64,000 nucleotides of DNA. It comes from Bacteroidales bacterium (GTDB taxonomy: Bacteria > Bacteroidota > Bacteroidia > Bacteroidales > ML635J-15). A program made the translations under genes and the position numbers. Shown here in pieces: positions 39,296 through 47,819 of this stretch. The DNA lies in NCBI GenBank assembly GCA_017620015.1, contig JAFZRE010000024.1, positions 1 to 64,000 on the forward strand. The letters run 5' to 3'. Under the pieces are notes generated by a model. It worked only from the letters and a program-made list of their open reading frames with translations, searched no databases and had not been told where the DNA came from. The stretch's first letter is position 1, and every line of letters begins with the position of its first letter.

Positions 39296-39432
39296 AGTGA
39301 AAAGTTACAAAAAATCACAAATATTACACTTTAATTTTTGATGTAGAGTTACACGTTAGTTTTTGCAGTACGACATAGGAAGCAATTAAAAATAGTTGGC
39401 GTTTTCGTCTTTTAGCCTGTCAGCCTTTTAGC

Positions 39433-40197
39433 CTAGAAATACCCGCTCCAATCATACATCACATATCCTGCAATTTCGTGAATCAGCATATTCCATGTGG
39501 AGAATGCCGATGGCGCAGGGATTAGCCATGTTTCGGGATTGGCTCCAAGTTTTCGGCTGCAATAGTCAACTGGGTAGGAGTCGAAAGTGAAGCCTTCATT
39601 TTCAAAGCACTTGGCAGCACGGCGGAAATGGGAGGCACTTGTTATTAATAAATAGGTGTCAGAACTTTCTGTCGGATGCAAAAACTTTGCCGCCTCGACT
39701 GCATTTTCGTGGGTGTTGCGCGATTCGGTTTCAATGATTATGTCTTCTTCGGGAACGTTTATGCTTGTAAGATAGTCTTTTAGCAGTTGCGATTCCTTGT
39801 GCGTCTGGTCAAGAAGAAGTCCCGAACCACCCGAAATGAAAATCTTTTCGATGCGTCCAGCATAGTACAACCGAACGGCTTCGAGGATTCTGTCGGTGGA
39901 TTGTCCAAACTCAATCTTTTCATTTTCGGCATCGTAGAGAATCATTCCCGTTAGCACAATGCCGTAGTCGTAGCATTCCTTCAGTTCGCTTTCCTGCACA
40001 GGTTGCTCCTCCCACGCGCCGAGGCTGAGGTTTACGAGTAATGGATTGGTGAATAGCAGAAGCAGTACAAATGTCGTGATGCGCAATCCTTTTTTGACTC
40101 GATCTTTCTTAAAGCAGAAAGAAAACACAAAAATTATCAAAATCCAAACCAGCGGAGAAATCAAGTATTGCAGTATTTTTGACAGTGCGAAAAACAT
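39433..40197 (-). CDS. YdcF/ElyC-family (DUF218) membrane protein
   Basis: 254 residues. Two N-terminal membrane segments (LISPLVWILIIFVFSFCF and LRITTFVLLLLFTNPLLVN) followed by the DUF218 domain: YGIVLTGMILYDAENEK, RILEAVRLYYAGRIEKIFISGG, ETESRNTHENAVEAAKFL and YLLITSASHFRRAAKCFENEGF. ElyC and relatives affect envelope assembly in Enterobacteria; enzymatic activity is not known. The repeat phrase ttttagcctgtcagcc lies directly downstream (39410-39435). Confidence 0.9.
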   Translation of the reverse strand: MFFALSKILQYLISPLVWILIIFVFSFCFKKDRVKKGLRITTFVLLLLFTNPLLVNLSLGAWEEQPVQESELKECYDYGIVLTGMILYDAENEKIEFGQSTDRILEAVRLYYAGRIEKIFISGGSGLLLDQTHKESQLLKDYLTSINVPEEDIIIETESRNTHENAVEAAKFLHPTESSDTYLLITSASHFRRAAKCFENEGFTFDSYPVDYCSRKLGANPETWLIPAPSAFSTWNMLIHEIAGYVMYDWSGYF

Positions 40198-40279
40198 GTT
40201 TTAAAACTATCTTTTATAAATTGCAAAGTGAGTAAATATAATTAACTTCGCCAAAAAAAATTTTGAATTTATTTTTGAA

Positions 40280-41791
40280 ATGGAAAAGAAGAATTTTGAT
40301 TTAAGTCCAAACCTTCTTGAGAGGTTTTTGCAGAAGCCTTGTGAGGAGTTCACAAAGGCTGACATCATCAAATATATTGTAGAAAACAACATCGAGATGC
40401 TCAACTTCCGCTACGTTGGCGGCGACGGTAGGCTCAAGACCTTGAACTTCGTCATCAACAGCGCCGAATACCTCGACCAGATTCTTACCACTGGTGAGCG
40501 CGTTGACGGTTCCAGCCTGTTCACTTTTATCGGTGCAGGTTCGAGCGACTTGTATGTAATTCCAAAGTATCGTACCGCTTTCGTAAATCCTTTCGAGGAA
40601 ATCCCGAGCATCGACATACTTTGCTCGTACTACGACAACAACGGTAAGCCATTGGCTTCGTCGCCCGAAAACATCTTGAAGAAGGCTCACCAGAAACTGA
40701 AAGACACAACTGGCTATACTTTCAAGGCTTTGGGCGAACTCGAATACTACATCATCGCCGACAAGAGCGAAAACGCTATGTTCCCGGCTGTTGACCAGCG
40801 CGGTTACCACGAGTCTGCTCCGTTTGCAAACTACGAGTTCATCCGTAAGGAAGCCATGCACCTTATTGCCCAGTGTGGCGGTAAGATTAAGTACGGACAC
40901 TCCGAGGTTGGAAACTTCACAGATGGCGATTTCTACTATGAGCAGCAGGAAATAGAATTTCTTCCTTGCGAGGCAGAATCGGCTGTAGAACAGTTGATTA
41001 TCGCAAAGTGGATTCTCCGCAAACTCTGCTGCGACTATGGCGTAAACTTGAGTTTTGCTCCGAAGATTACTGTCGGAAAGGCAGGTAGCGGTCTGCATAT
41101 CCACATGATGCTATCGAAGGACGGCAAGAACATGATGGTTGACAATGGCGTTCTTAGCGACGATGCACGCAAGATGATTGCTGGTATCCTCGACCTCGCC
41201 GATGCTCTCACCGCTTTTGGAAATACAATTCCGACATCGTATCTGCGTCTTGTTCCTCATCAGGAAGCTCCTACCAACATTTGCTGGGGCGACCGCAACA
41301 GGAGCGTTCTCGTACGCGTTCCGCTGGGATGGACTGGCGACATCAACATGTTCCGCGATGCAAATCCGCAGGAAAAGAGCAAGGCTGCAGACTACGATAG
41401 CAAGCAGACCGTAGAAATCCGTAGTGGTGATGGTTCGGCAGACTTGTACCTGTATATGGCAGCTCTGATTGTTGCTGCACAGCACGGACTTACAATGCGG
41501 GGTTCACTCAAGATGGCTAAGGATTTGTACGTTAATGTAAATATCTTCAGCGAGGAATTCAAGGATAAGTTGGCTAAGCTGAAAGCTCTTCCGGATTGTT
41601 GCTGGGATTCTGCCGATGCACTTGATGCAAAGCGCAAGTTCTTCGAAAAGGACAAGATTTTCCAGCCTGGACTTATCGATGCTGTTATCAAGGGCTTGAA
41701 GTCGTACAACGACAAGGGCTTGAGCGAAAAACTCTACGGCAAGACCGAGAAAATTCGCGAATTGGTTGAAAAATACATACACTGTATGTAA
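40280..41791 (+). CDS. glnA: Glutamine synthetase
   Basis: 503 residues, a type I-like catalytic fold: an N-terminal beta-Grasp (MEKKNFDLSPNLLERFL ...), the GELEYYII and HSEVGNFTDGDFYYEQQEIEF segments that hold metal-binding Glu, the ATP-loop KAGSGLHIHMML (His of GSGLH), SYLRLVPHQEAPTNICWG and VEIRSGDGSADLYLYMAALI. It makes glutamine from glutamate, ammonia and ATP. Codon use suggests high expression. Intrinsic terminator or palindrome after the gene; nitrogen regulators not seen nearby. Less certain is the exact GS subgroup. Confidence 0.95.
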   Translation: MEKKNFDLSPNLLERFLQKPCEEFTKADIIKYIVENNIEMLNFRYVGGDGRLKTLNFVINSAEYLDQILTTGERVDGSSLFTFIGAGSSDLYVIPKYRTAFVNPFEEIPSIDILCSYYDNNGKPLASSPENILKKAHQKLKDTTGYTFKALGELEYYIIADKSENAMFPAVDQRGYHESAPFANYEFIRKEAMHLIAQCGGKIKYGHSEVGNFTDGDFYYEQQEIEFLPCEAESAVEQLIIAKWILRKLCCDYGVNLSFAPKITVGKAGSGLHIHMMLSKDGKNMMVDNGVLSDDARKMIAGILDLADALTAFGNTIPTSYLRLVPHQEAPTNICWGDRNRSVLVRVPLGWTGDINMFRDANPQEKSKAADYDSKQTVEIRSGDGSADLYLYMAALIVAAQHGLTMRGSLKMAKDLYVNVNIFSEEFKDKLAKLKALPDCCWDSADALDAKRKFFEKDKIFQPGLIDAVIKGLKSYNDKGLSEKLYGKTEKIRELVEKYIHCM

Positions 41792-41825
41792 AATAATTAA
41801 CAATGGACAATTGACAATTGATAAT

Positions 41826-41861
41826 CTGTAGCGGCGCAATGCATTGCGCCGCTACAATTGA
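41826..41861. repeat. Palindromic repeat (TTGTAGCGGCGC... family)
   Basis: tgtagcggcgcaatgcattgcgccgctaca forms a near-perfect 14-bp stem. The same gtag-(a/c)gacg...cgtctctac pattern occurs at 45506-45528 and 61071-61096. This is a known class of dispersed palindrome in Bacteroidota. Confidence 0.8.
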
Positions 41862-41880
41862 ATAAAATCATTAAATCATA

Positions 41881-41910
41881 AAAAGGCTGCCAGATGGTAG
41901 CCTTTTTTGT
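41881..41910. terminator. Bidirectional intrinsic terminator between glnA and rnpB
   Basis: AAAGGCTGCC and GGTAGCCTTT pair around an AGAT loop; T-runs lie on both sides (A-run on the left, TTTTTTTT on the right), so it can end glnA on plus and rnpB on minus. Confidence 0.85.
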
Positions 41911-41924
41911 GTTTTTTAAAAAAA

Positions 41925-42250
41925 CGAGCAGGCCGTAAGCCGAATTCTGTGGCATCGTGTGATGCTGTCTATCATTTATCTGTGCATTCTACCCCTCGGC
42001 TCGGGCGGGCAACCCTATAACGCCGATATACATGAACTTGCAGCTTGCGGGGCGGACGGCTGACGGTGTCGCCACCGCCACCGGTGGGCTCTTACCCCAC
42101 CTTCTCACCTTTACCTTGTTGCCAAGGAAGTCGTTCTCTTCTCCGCTGCCAAACCTTCACAGACTTCTCTTATTTCAAGAGCGCAACGCCCTGTGCTGTC
42201 CGGACTTTCCTCATTACCTTGTGGTAACGCGATAGACTGACCTACTCGGG
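41925..42250 (-). ncRNA. rnpB: RNase P RNA (type A)
   Basis: Read on the minus strand, the sequence starts CCCGAGTAGGTCAGTCTATCG and contains the universal GAGGAAAGTCCGGACAGCA segment, the long paired region with GAGAAGGTGGGGTAAGAG, the CR-IV/CR-V strings and ends AGAATTCGGCTTACGGCC. These are the family's hallmark sequences. It spans about 326 nt. A -7-like TATCTTTG directly upstream at 42253-42260 fits a start near 42250. It processes tRNA 5' ends. Frames called here (42032-42235, 42045-42227) are spurious. Confidence 0.97.
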
Positions 42251-42252
42251 GG

Positions 42253-42260
42253 CAAAGATA
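42253..42260 (-). promoter_or_regulatory. Bacteroidota -7 element of rnpB
   Basis: The minus strand reads TATCTTTG, just upstream of the RNase P RNA 5' end. Confidence 0.6.
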
Positions 42261-42304
42261 GTTAAAAGTTGGAAGTTAAAAGTTAAAAGTTGCTGACAAG
42301 ATGC

Positions 42305-42345
42305 AAAAAAAAGCACAGAATCAAGATTCTGCGCTTTGTGTATAT
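42305..42345 (-). terminator. Intrinsic terminator of the 42363-44291 gene
   Basis: On minus: AAAGCGCAGAATC-TTG-ATTCTGTGCTTT stem followed by a long T-run. It lies 20 bp past the stop. Confidence 0.85.
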
Positions 42346-42362
42346 TGTAAGTTTTTTGTCTC

Positions 42363-44291
42363 TTAGTTTGCCACTACAAACTTGATAGCCTTGCGTTTCT
42401 TCTGGGCCTTCAAAGTGTCTCCATAAAGAACCTTTATGTAATAGTAGCCACTATTGTATTTCGATATATCAATAGTAGTATCCCTGCTGTTGATATAACC
42501 ATTGTCCATGATTTCTCCAAGTTCGTTATGTATTGAATATTCATATATTTCCTTGGAAATGTCGTAGTTGGCTCTGATGGTTACCTGTCCCGATGCTGGC
42601 GAAGGAAAAACCTCAAAATTGATGACTTCTGGAACAGGTTCGGGTTCTGGAGTTACAGGTTTTGGCAATACCTTGAGGGTTAGGGTTACAATAGAGTCGC
42701 ACCCTTCTGCATTTACCAACGTGTTGGTGAATGTGTATTCACCTTCGTTGTGTATTGCTGCCAGTTCAAATCCGTAGTTTGTGTATTCGTTGTCAACTTC
42801 TATGCTGTCGGTAAGCTCTATGTTGTCGATTTGTCCAACTTCGAGGAATAGCACAACAAGGCTGTCGCAACTATTGGTTGCTATTAGGCGTAAGGTGTCG
42901 ATGCCGGCATCGGCTCTGCCTTCGAATCCAGGAGTGGTTGACACGTCGCCTGCGCAGATATGTTCGTTAAGGTTTACCTGATAGTAACTATTTACATCAA
43001 GATTCAGCACTATTGTGCTGTCGCATCCGTGCTGGCTTGTTAAGAATGCCTGATATGTGCCTGGTTGATTTAGTATCTGTCCATAAAAATTGTATGTTGC
43101 GCTTTCGCAGATTGTCAAGTCAACGTTTGTGGTATATGTATTGTGAACGGTGAGACTCAATTCAACTACCGAATCGCATCCGTTAGCAAGAGGATATGAA
43201 TTGCTATGGTTGAATGTTCCAGCATTGTTTTGTATTGGTAGTGTAAAACCGTTCTGGCTGTATGTGTCGCCCTTACATATTTCATCTGAAATCTGGTTTG
43301 TGATGACACTTCTATAATGAATTGTATATGTTTTCGATTTGTCGCCGTGGGTAACATTTATCGTTGCTGTTTTGCCATCGGATGAAAGGTTTGTAGAATA
43401 TTCGGCACGAGGCGATGCTGTTGTCGCAGAAATATAATTTGTTGAACCGCATGGTACATCTACATAATAATCTGTAGTATTCTGGTTGAAGTTAGGAATG
43501 TTTTGTCCGTTTACAGTTATTGACGAAAGGTTGGCATTGTAAATCAACTCGATATCATCAAGGTAGAGTTTGTCGTTGTTGCTTCCGCCTCCAGCATCCT
43601 TGTTTGTAGAGAATGTGATTAAAATGAACTGCGGATCATTCGATTGGCAACCCTCATAGTCGATGGGTGCGGAATGACGCTGCCATGTGCTTCCATTATT
43701 GGTGAAATCGTATGACGGAACCTTGCCAACTATATGAGCTGCGTATCCGTTTTGGTCTTCGTTTCCTGCCAATGGATCTTGTAGATTGTAGTTGTCGTGT
43801 ATATATAGGTGGCAGCATGCAAGGCTTGCATCGTTGGCATTGACAACCTTTGCCCAGAATACTATTGAGTCGGGCTTTGCATTTAATCTATGGTTGAAAT
43901 CATTGTTTGTGGTTATGGTTCTATTGCCATTGCTAGGACTGTTCATATTCAAGCTTACAAGTTGCATCTGTCCGCTAGTGAGAGCTCCGTTAGCAACAAC
44001 ACCGAGTACACTTTTTGAGTATATTAGGCATGAATATTGACCAGTTGCGCCAGGTCTGACATCAGTAGAGCGGTCATGTCTTTTTGTTTTTGCTGTACCG
44101 CATCCTACAAGCATTGTGCAGTTTCCAGATGGATAGGAGTTCCATCCTGTAGGCTCGTCATTACTTCCGCCATCCCATTGCTCGAATCCTGGATTTTCAA
44201 ATTGATAAACTTGTGAGTATGTGTTTTGAGGAATTGCCAATGCAAAAATCGCAATTATTGCAGTGAAAAAAGTGAAATTCTTTATTCTCAT
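42363..44291 (-). CDS. Surface protein with PCMD-like and CDSV domains and T9SS sorting signal
   Basis: 642 residues from the ATG at 44291, which gives the signal peptide (MRIKNFTFFTAIIAIFALAI); the frame opens 10 codons earlier. Domains: PCMD-like N-terminus (GFEQWDGGSNDEPTGWN ... RLNAKPDSIVFWAKVVN), a cadherin-like beta-sandwich near 280-350 (ITVNGQNIPNFNQNTTDYYV), four CDSV repeats (NGCDSVVELSLTV, GCDSTIVLNLDV, SCDSLVVLFLEV, GCDSIVTLTLKV), and the T9SS type A CTD (FEVFPSPASGQVTI ... YNSGYYYIKV). Close N-terminal paralogue of the 1-2027 gene. Probably a secreted, cell-surface carbohydrate-interacting protein; the ligand is not predictable. Confidence 0.9.
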   Translation of the reverse strand: MRIKNFTFFTAIIAIFALAIPQNTYSQVYQFENPGFEQWDGGSNDEPTGWNSYPSGNCTMLVGCGTAKTKRHDRSTDVRPGATGQYSCLIYSKSVLGVVANGALTSGQMQLVSLNMNSPSNGNRTITTNNDFNHRLNAKPDSIVFWAKVVNANDASLACCHLYIHDNYNLQDPLAGNEDQNGYAAHIVGKVPSYDFTNNGSTWQRHSAPIDYEGCQSNDPQFILITFSTNKDAGGGSNNDKLYLDDIELIYNANLSSITVNGQNIPNFNQNTTDYYVDVPCGSTNYISATTASPRAEYSTNLSSDGKTATINVTHGDKSKTYTIHYRSVITNQISDEICKGDTYSQNGFTLPIQNNAGTFNHSNSYPLANGCDSVVELSLTVHNTYTTNVDLTICESATYNFYGQILNQPGTYQAFLTSQHGCDSTIVLNLDVNSYYQVNLNEHICAGDVSTTPGFEGRADAGIDTLRLIATNSCDSLVVLFLEVGQIDNIELTDSIEVDNEYTNYGFELAAIHNEGEYTFTNTLVNAEGCDSIVTLTLKVLPKPVTPEPEPVPEVINFEVFPSPASGQVTIRANYDISKEIYEYSIHNELGEIMDNGYINSRDTTIDISKYNSGYYYIKVLYGDTLKAQKKRKAIKFVVAN

Positions 44292-44399
44292 ATATATGCC
44301 TTTTAAAATTTCAAGGCGCAAAGGTCTAACATTTTTTTCAAATAAAAAGTTTTTGTGTGAATAAATTTTAAACGGTGGTTGTTAATGTGTTGATGTATA

Positions 44400-44640
44400 G
44401 TAGCTTGCGCGTTTCTATGGCTTCGCCGTTTCTAATTGTTTCTAAGTTTCTATGCTACGCGTTTAACTTCGTTGAGGGCTTCGCCGTTCTAAGTTTGGGA
44501 TTGCTGGCTCGAAGGCTAACAGGCTTGTCTCTCCCCCCCAACGTTAAGGCCGTTAACGGCTTTAATGTACTTAACACAATGGGGGGGGGACATTCAGACT
44601 TTTAGCCTTCCAGCCCAGTGTTTGTTTCAATGAGAATTGC
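44400..44640. repeat. Dispersed repeat block with poly-C/poly-G arms
   Basis: A 432-bp gap (44292-44724). It contains gtttctatgg-type phrases, ggctcgaaggctaacaggct, GCCGTTAACGGC, a run of eight C (44532-44539) and a run of nine G (44581-44589). The two homopolymers form the ends of an imperfect hairpin (tcccccccaacgttaag against cttaacacaatgggggg). No gene is seen. The plus-strand promoter for AMP nucleosidase lies downstream. Confidence 0.6.
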
Positions 44641-44700
44641 GTTGGGGTACTATTGTTCAAAAAAACGGCAATCGTAAATCCGAAATCTAAAATAAAGTTG

Positions 44701-44708
44701 TATTTTTG
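44701..44708 (+). promoter_or_regulatory. Bacteroidota -7 element of the AMP nucleosidase gene
   Basis: TATTTTTG, 16 bp before the ATG at 44725. Confidence 0.5.
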
Positions 44709-44724
44709 TAAAAAGTTTTTGGAT

Positions 44725-45495
44725 ATGAAGACGAAAGAAGAAATAGTAAGCGATTGGCTTCCAAGATATACGGGGAAAACGTTGGAAAGTTTCGGCGAGT
44801 ATATACTTCTCACGAACTTCCAGCTGTATGTTGATTTGTTCGCCGAGTGGAACAATGTTCCGGTAGATGGTCTAGACCGCAATATGCCGAGTGCCACTGT
44901 TGACGGCATTACAATAATAAATTTCGGTATGGGAAGTCCCAATGCTGCGATAATCATGGACTTGTTGAGCGCAATCTCTCCCAAAGCTGTGCTGTTTCTT
45001 GGCAAATGCGGTGGTTTGAAGGCAAAGAACAAGCTCGGCGATTTGATTCTGCCGATTGCCGCCATCCGTAGCGAAGGTACGTCGAACGACTACTTGCCGC
45101 CCGAGGTGCCTGCTTTGCCGGCGTTTATGTTGCAGCGTGCAGTTTCTACATCTATTCGCGACAATGGCCACGACTACTGGACTGGAACGGTTTTCACTAC
45201 TAACCGCAGGGTGTGGGAGTATGATGAACGTTTCAAGAAATACCTTATCAAGACACGTGCGATGGCTGTTGATATGGAGACGGCAACAATATTCATAGTC
45301 GGTTTTGCAAATGAGATTCCGTGCGGAGCCTTACTGCTTGTAAGCGATCAGCCTATGGTTTCGTCTGGTGTTAAGACCGAAGCAAGCGACAAGAAGGTTA
45401 CAGAGCAGTTCGTTCACGACCATTTAAAAATAGGTATAGATTCGCTGAGGATTATCAAGAGGGGTGGGTCGTCGGTAAAGCATTTGAAGTTTTAA
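44725..45495 (+). CDS. amn: AMP nucleosidase
   Basis: 256 residues of the PNP_UDP_1 fold from the ATG at 44725 (the frame opens 24 codons earlier). GMGSPNAAIIMDLL and AVLFLGKCGGLKAKNKLGDLILP are the phosphorylase-fold P-loop analogues; AIRSEGTSNDYLPPEVPALP, then AVDMETATIFIVG with the catalytic-type Glu and LLLVSDQPM. AMP nucleosidase hydrolyses AMP to adenine and ribose-5-phosphate. The short Bacteroidota form lacks the long N-terminal regulatory region of E. coli Amn. It precedes a palindrome repeat. Confidence 0.9.
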   Translation: MKTKEEIVSDWLPRYTGKTLESFGEYILLTNFQLYVDLFAEWNNVPVDGLDRNMPSATVDGITIINFGMGSPNAAIIMDLLSAISPKAVLFLGKCGGLKAKNKLGDLILPIAAIRSEGTSNDYLPPEVPALPAFMLQRAVSTSIRDNGHDYWTGTVFTTNRRVWEYDERFKKYLIKTRAMAVDMETATIFIVGFANEIPCGALLLVSDQPMVSSGVKTEASDKKVTEQFVHDHLKIGIDSLRIIKRGGSSVKHLKF

Positions 45496-45499
45496 GGTT

Positions 45500-45580
45500 T
45501 AATCGTAGAGACGCAAAATTTTGCGTCTCTAAAGGTTCGATAATTGTAGTGACGTTGCGAGCAACGTCGTATAGTAAAAA
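45500..45580. repeat. Two palindromic repeats
   Basis: tagagacgcaaaattttgcgtctcta (45506-45531) and gtagtgacgttgcgagcaacgtc (45548-45571), related to the repeat at 41826-41861. Confidence 0.8.
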
Positions 45581-45608
45581 AATATTAGTTGTTTAATTCA
45601 AAAATTAT

Positions 45609-45616
45609 TAATTTTG
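45609..45616 (+). promoter_or_regulatory. Bacteroidota -7 element of the HU-SPOR gene
   Basis: TAATTTTG, 22 bp before the ATG at 45639. Confidence 0.5.
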
Positions 45617-45638
45617 TATCGGATTTGATTTTGAAATT

Positions 45639-46715
45639 ATGAATCTATACAATACTATATATCAGTTGGTTTGCGAAAACGACTGTGTGATAATTCCGGG
45701 CTTTGGCGGTTTTGTTACGAATCGTTTTCCTGCTAATGTGGATTTCTCCAAACAGGAATTCTATCCTCCTAGCCGTAAGGTTGCTTTTAACGAGAACCTT
45801 TCGTTGAGCGATGGTTTGCTTGTAAATCATGTTTCGCAGACAGAAAACGTATCGTGGTCGGATGCCGAGCAGATTGTAAAGTCGTTTGTGGATGAACTGA
45901 ATGAAAAATTATCAGACGGCAAAACATTGACATTTGATGACTTGGGCTCCTTCTCGCGTAGGACAGGAAGCCTTGTATTTGCACCGAATTCGGCTAATCT
46001 ACTTGACGAATCCTTTGGTTTGGCTACTTTCAATTTCCCTATGCTGCCCTCAGAATCGAAGCCTCGTATCGAAAGTGCAATAATAAAAGGTAAAAAAGAT
46101 AAGAAGTCCCCGAAGGTTGGTAGAGCAATAGCATGGTCGTTGTCGTCAGCTGCAGTGATTGGCGGACTGATTTGCCTGTCAATATATATGGGATGGTTCG
46201 ATCGTCTGTTTGGAAATGGCGGCGATGAAAATACGATATTTGCTGGTTTCGGCGTTGGTGGAAATACGGAGCAGGTTGTAGAATCTACTAGCGAAACAGT
46301 TGATAATGAGCAGAATGCCAACTTGTTGGATGCACAAGAATTAGTTTCAGCCGAAACAGAAGCCATAGAAACACCTTTGGAAGAAGTCGCTCCAGATGAA
46401 GAAATCATAGCTGATGAATCTGTTGTAAGAGAAGAGCCTGTTGTCGCAAATGTTGAATCTCCTGTTGTTGAAACTTCTAGCAATATTGAATACAAGGTTC
46501 ACATAATAGCTGGGTGTTTCGCTAATCGTAGCAATGCAGAAAATGTTTACAACGACTTGGTTTCAAAAGGACTTTCTCCTCAGATATTGCCGTTGCAGAA
46601 AGGTTTGTATAAGGTAAGCGTAAAAGGTTTTGCCAATACTGCCGATGCTTGTGCCGAACTTCAGGGCCTGAAGGAACAGACGGGTAACGATCAACTGTGG
46701 GTGATGAAAATGTAG
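45639..46715 (+). CDS. HU-SPOR membrane protein
   Basis: 358 residues. Residues 1-125 are a CCDC81/HU-like domain (YQLVCENDCVIIPGFGGFVTN, VNHVSQTENVSWSDAEQIVKSFVDELN, DLGSFSRRTG), residues about 170-190 are a transmembrane helix (AIAWSLSSAAVIGGLICLSI), then an acidic Glu/Val-rich linker and a C-terminal SPOR domain (YKVHIIAGCFANRSNAENVY, GLYKVSVKGFAN). SPOR binds denuded peptidoglycan at division sites; HU-like domains bind DNA or proteins. Its presence as a single-pass protein suggests a link between chromosome and cell wall, as in other Bacteroidota HU-SPOR proteins. Confidence 0.92.
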   Translation: MNLYNTIYQLVCENDCVIIPGFGGFVTNRFPANVDFSKQEFYPPSRKVAFNENLSLSDGLLVNHVSQTENVSWSDAEQIVKSFVDELNEKLSDGKTLTFDDLGSFSRRTGSLVFAPNSANLLDESFGLATFNFPMLPSESKPRIESAIIKGKKDKKSPKVGRAIAWSLSSAAVIGGLICLSIYMGWFDRLFGNGGDENTIFAGFGVGGNTEQVVESTSETVDNEQNANLLDAQELVSAETEAIETPLEEVAPDEEIIADESVVREEPVVANVESPVVETSSNIEYKVHIIAGCFANRSNAENVYNDLVSKGLSPQILPLQKGLYKVSVKGFANTADACAELQGLKEQTGNDQLWVMKM

Positions 46716-46716
46716 G

Positions 46717-46867
46717 CGGGGACGCAGTCTAACGGTCTAGCAGGCTTGCAGTCTAACAGTCTTACTGGCTCATAGTCATGAAATTTGTTATTATGCTATA
46801 ATTTAGTCTTTTAGACATTCCGTTCTTTAGTCTTATTTGTCTGTTAGCCTGTCAGCCTTTTTGCCTG
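46717..46867. repeat. Dispersed repeat block (tctaac-gctagcaggctt family)
   Basis: gcagtctaacggtctagcag, ggcttgcagtctaacagtc, tctgttagcctgtcagcc and tttttgcctgtcagcctt: a tandem-like reuse of the same words as at 14790-14850 and 39410-39435. It lies between the ends of convergent genes. Confidence 0.65.
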
Positions 46868-47818
46868 TCAGCCTTCGTAATACTCAAAAGCATCAATAAT
46901 ATCAAGGTAAACTCCGTCGAAGCCAGCATTGATTATTCTTGATAGGTAGTCGAAAATAATCGCTTGCCATTCCGAATCCCAGTATTTGACTTTATAGTTA
47001 CCTTTCCAGTTCGGATTTTCCTTGTCGAGCCACGACGGTTTTCCTCGTTTCCATGATTTGTTCCAGTAGTATCGGTAGTCTTCGGCTTCGCCTATCGACA
47101 TATAGGCTATTACCAAGCGACGTCCACCGTTAGCCTTGTTGTGGAGTTGCTTTATTTCATTGGCTGTGAATTCGTTGTCGTTGTGAAACAAATCCATGAT
47201 TAGTAGGTCGTAGTTTGTGGCACAGACAGCTTTGATGAAATCGTTCTTTGATGAAAAGTTTTCAGGATTGATTAGATATAGGAAATTTTTGACTTGCCCG
47301 AGATTTGTTATTTCGTCGGAGTTCTCGTTTGGGATAGGTGTTTGGGGTATTATGTCCAGATTACGGCTTGTGGCTTGAAACGAAATGAATCCTGCCGACT
47401 GGTTTTGCTGTTGAGACAATGTTCTGTTTTCTGTTGACGAGCAATAGTCTGTTGTAAGTATGATTTTTCCGGACTCACGAAGTCGTGACAAGTATGATTT
47501 CAGATAGTCGGTTGTGGATTGGGGCGTAGGCTTGTTGTCGCTGGTGTATCCGAAGAACAAGTCTTCCTGTCCCTGTCCGTCGATTGCCGAAATGTATCCG
47601 GAGACTAACTGTCCGTCAGGACTGTCATCGGTGCTGATTATTTCTACTCCGTTTTGTGGAATTATTTGAAATTCAGAGTTTTGCGATTTTGCCTTCTCGC
47701 TTATTGCTACTACAAAATTCCGCATTTCCTGTCGGTAGTCGATGTTTTTGTCCTTGTGGCAAGAAAGAGACAATGCGGTGATTGTCAGAAAAATGATTAT
47801 TCTGACAAAGTTTCTCAT
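46868..47818 (-). CDS. GH114-like endo-alpha-1,4-polygalactosaminidase-related lipoprotein
   Basis: 316 residues with a lipoprotein signal (LTITALSLSC, lipobox Cys about 20). Parts of a TIM-barrel are clear: IISTDDSPDGQLVSGYISAIDGQ, LLIMDLFHNDNEFTANEIKQL, RRLVIAYMSIGEAEDYRYYW, WDSEWQAIIFDYLSRIINAGFDGVYLDIIDAFEYY. The C-terminal aspartates agree with the GH114 active site. The family cleaves alpha-1,4-galactosamine polymers, but many members are of unknown substrate. It sits at the end of the murB-mltG operon (1 bp after mltG), so a cell-wall or matrix function is plausible. Confidence 0.82.
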   Translation of the reverse strand: MRNFVRIIIFLTITALSLSCHKDKNIDYRQEMRNFVVAISEKAKSQNSEFQIIPQNGVEIISTDDSPDGQLVSGYISAIDGQGQEDLFFGYTSDNKPTPQSTTDYLKSYLSRLRESGKIILTTDYCSSTENRTLSQQQNQSAGFISFQATSRNLDIIPQTPIPNENSDEITNLGQVKNFLYLINPENFSSKNDFIKAVCATNYDLLIMDLFHNDNEFTANEIKQLHNKANGGRRLVIAYMSIGEAEDYRYYWNKSWKRGKPSWLDKENPNWKGNYKVKYWDSEWQAIIFDYLSRIINAGFDGVYLDIIDAFEYYEG

Positions 47819-47819
47819 A

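Noticed and set aside
42032..42235. Two 60-67-codon frames
   Set aside because: They lie inside the RNase P RNA gene, on the opposite strand, and have no protein features.
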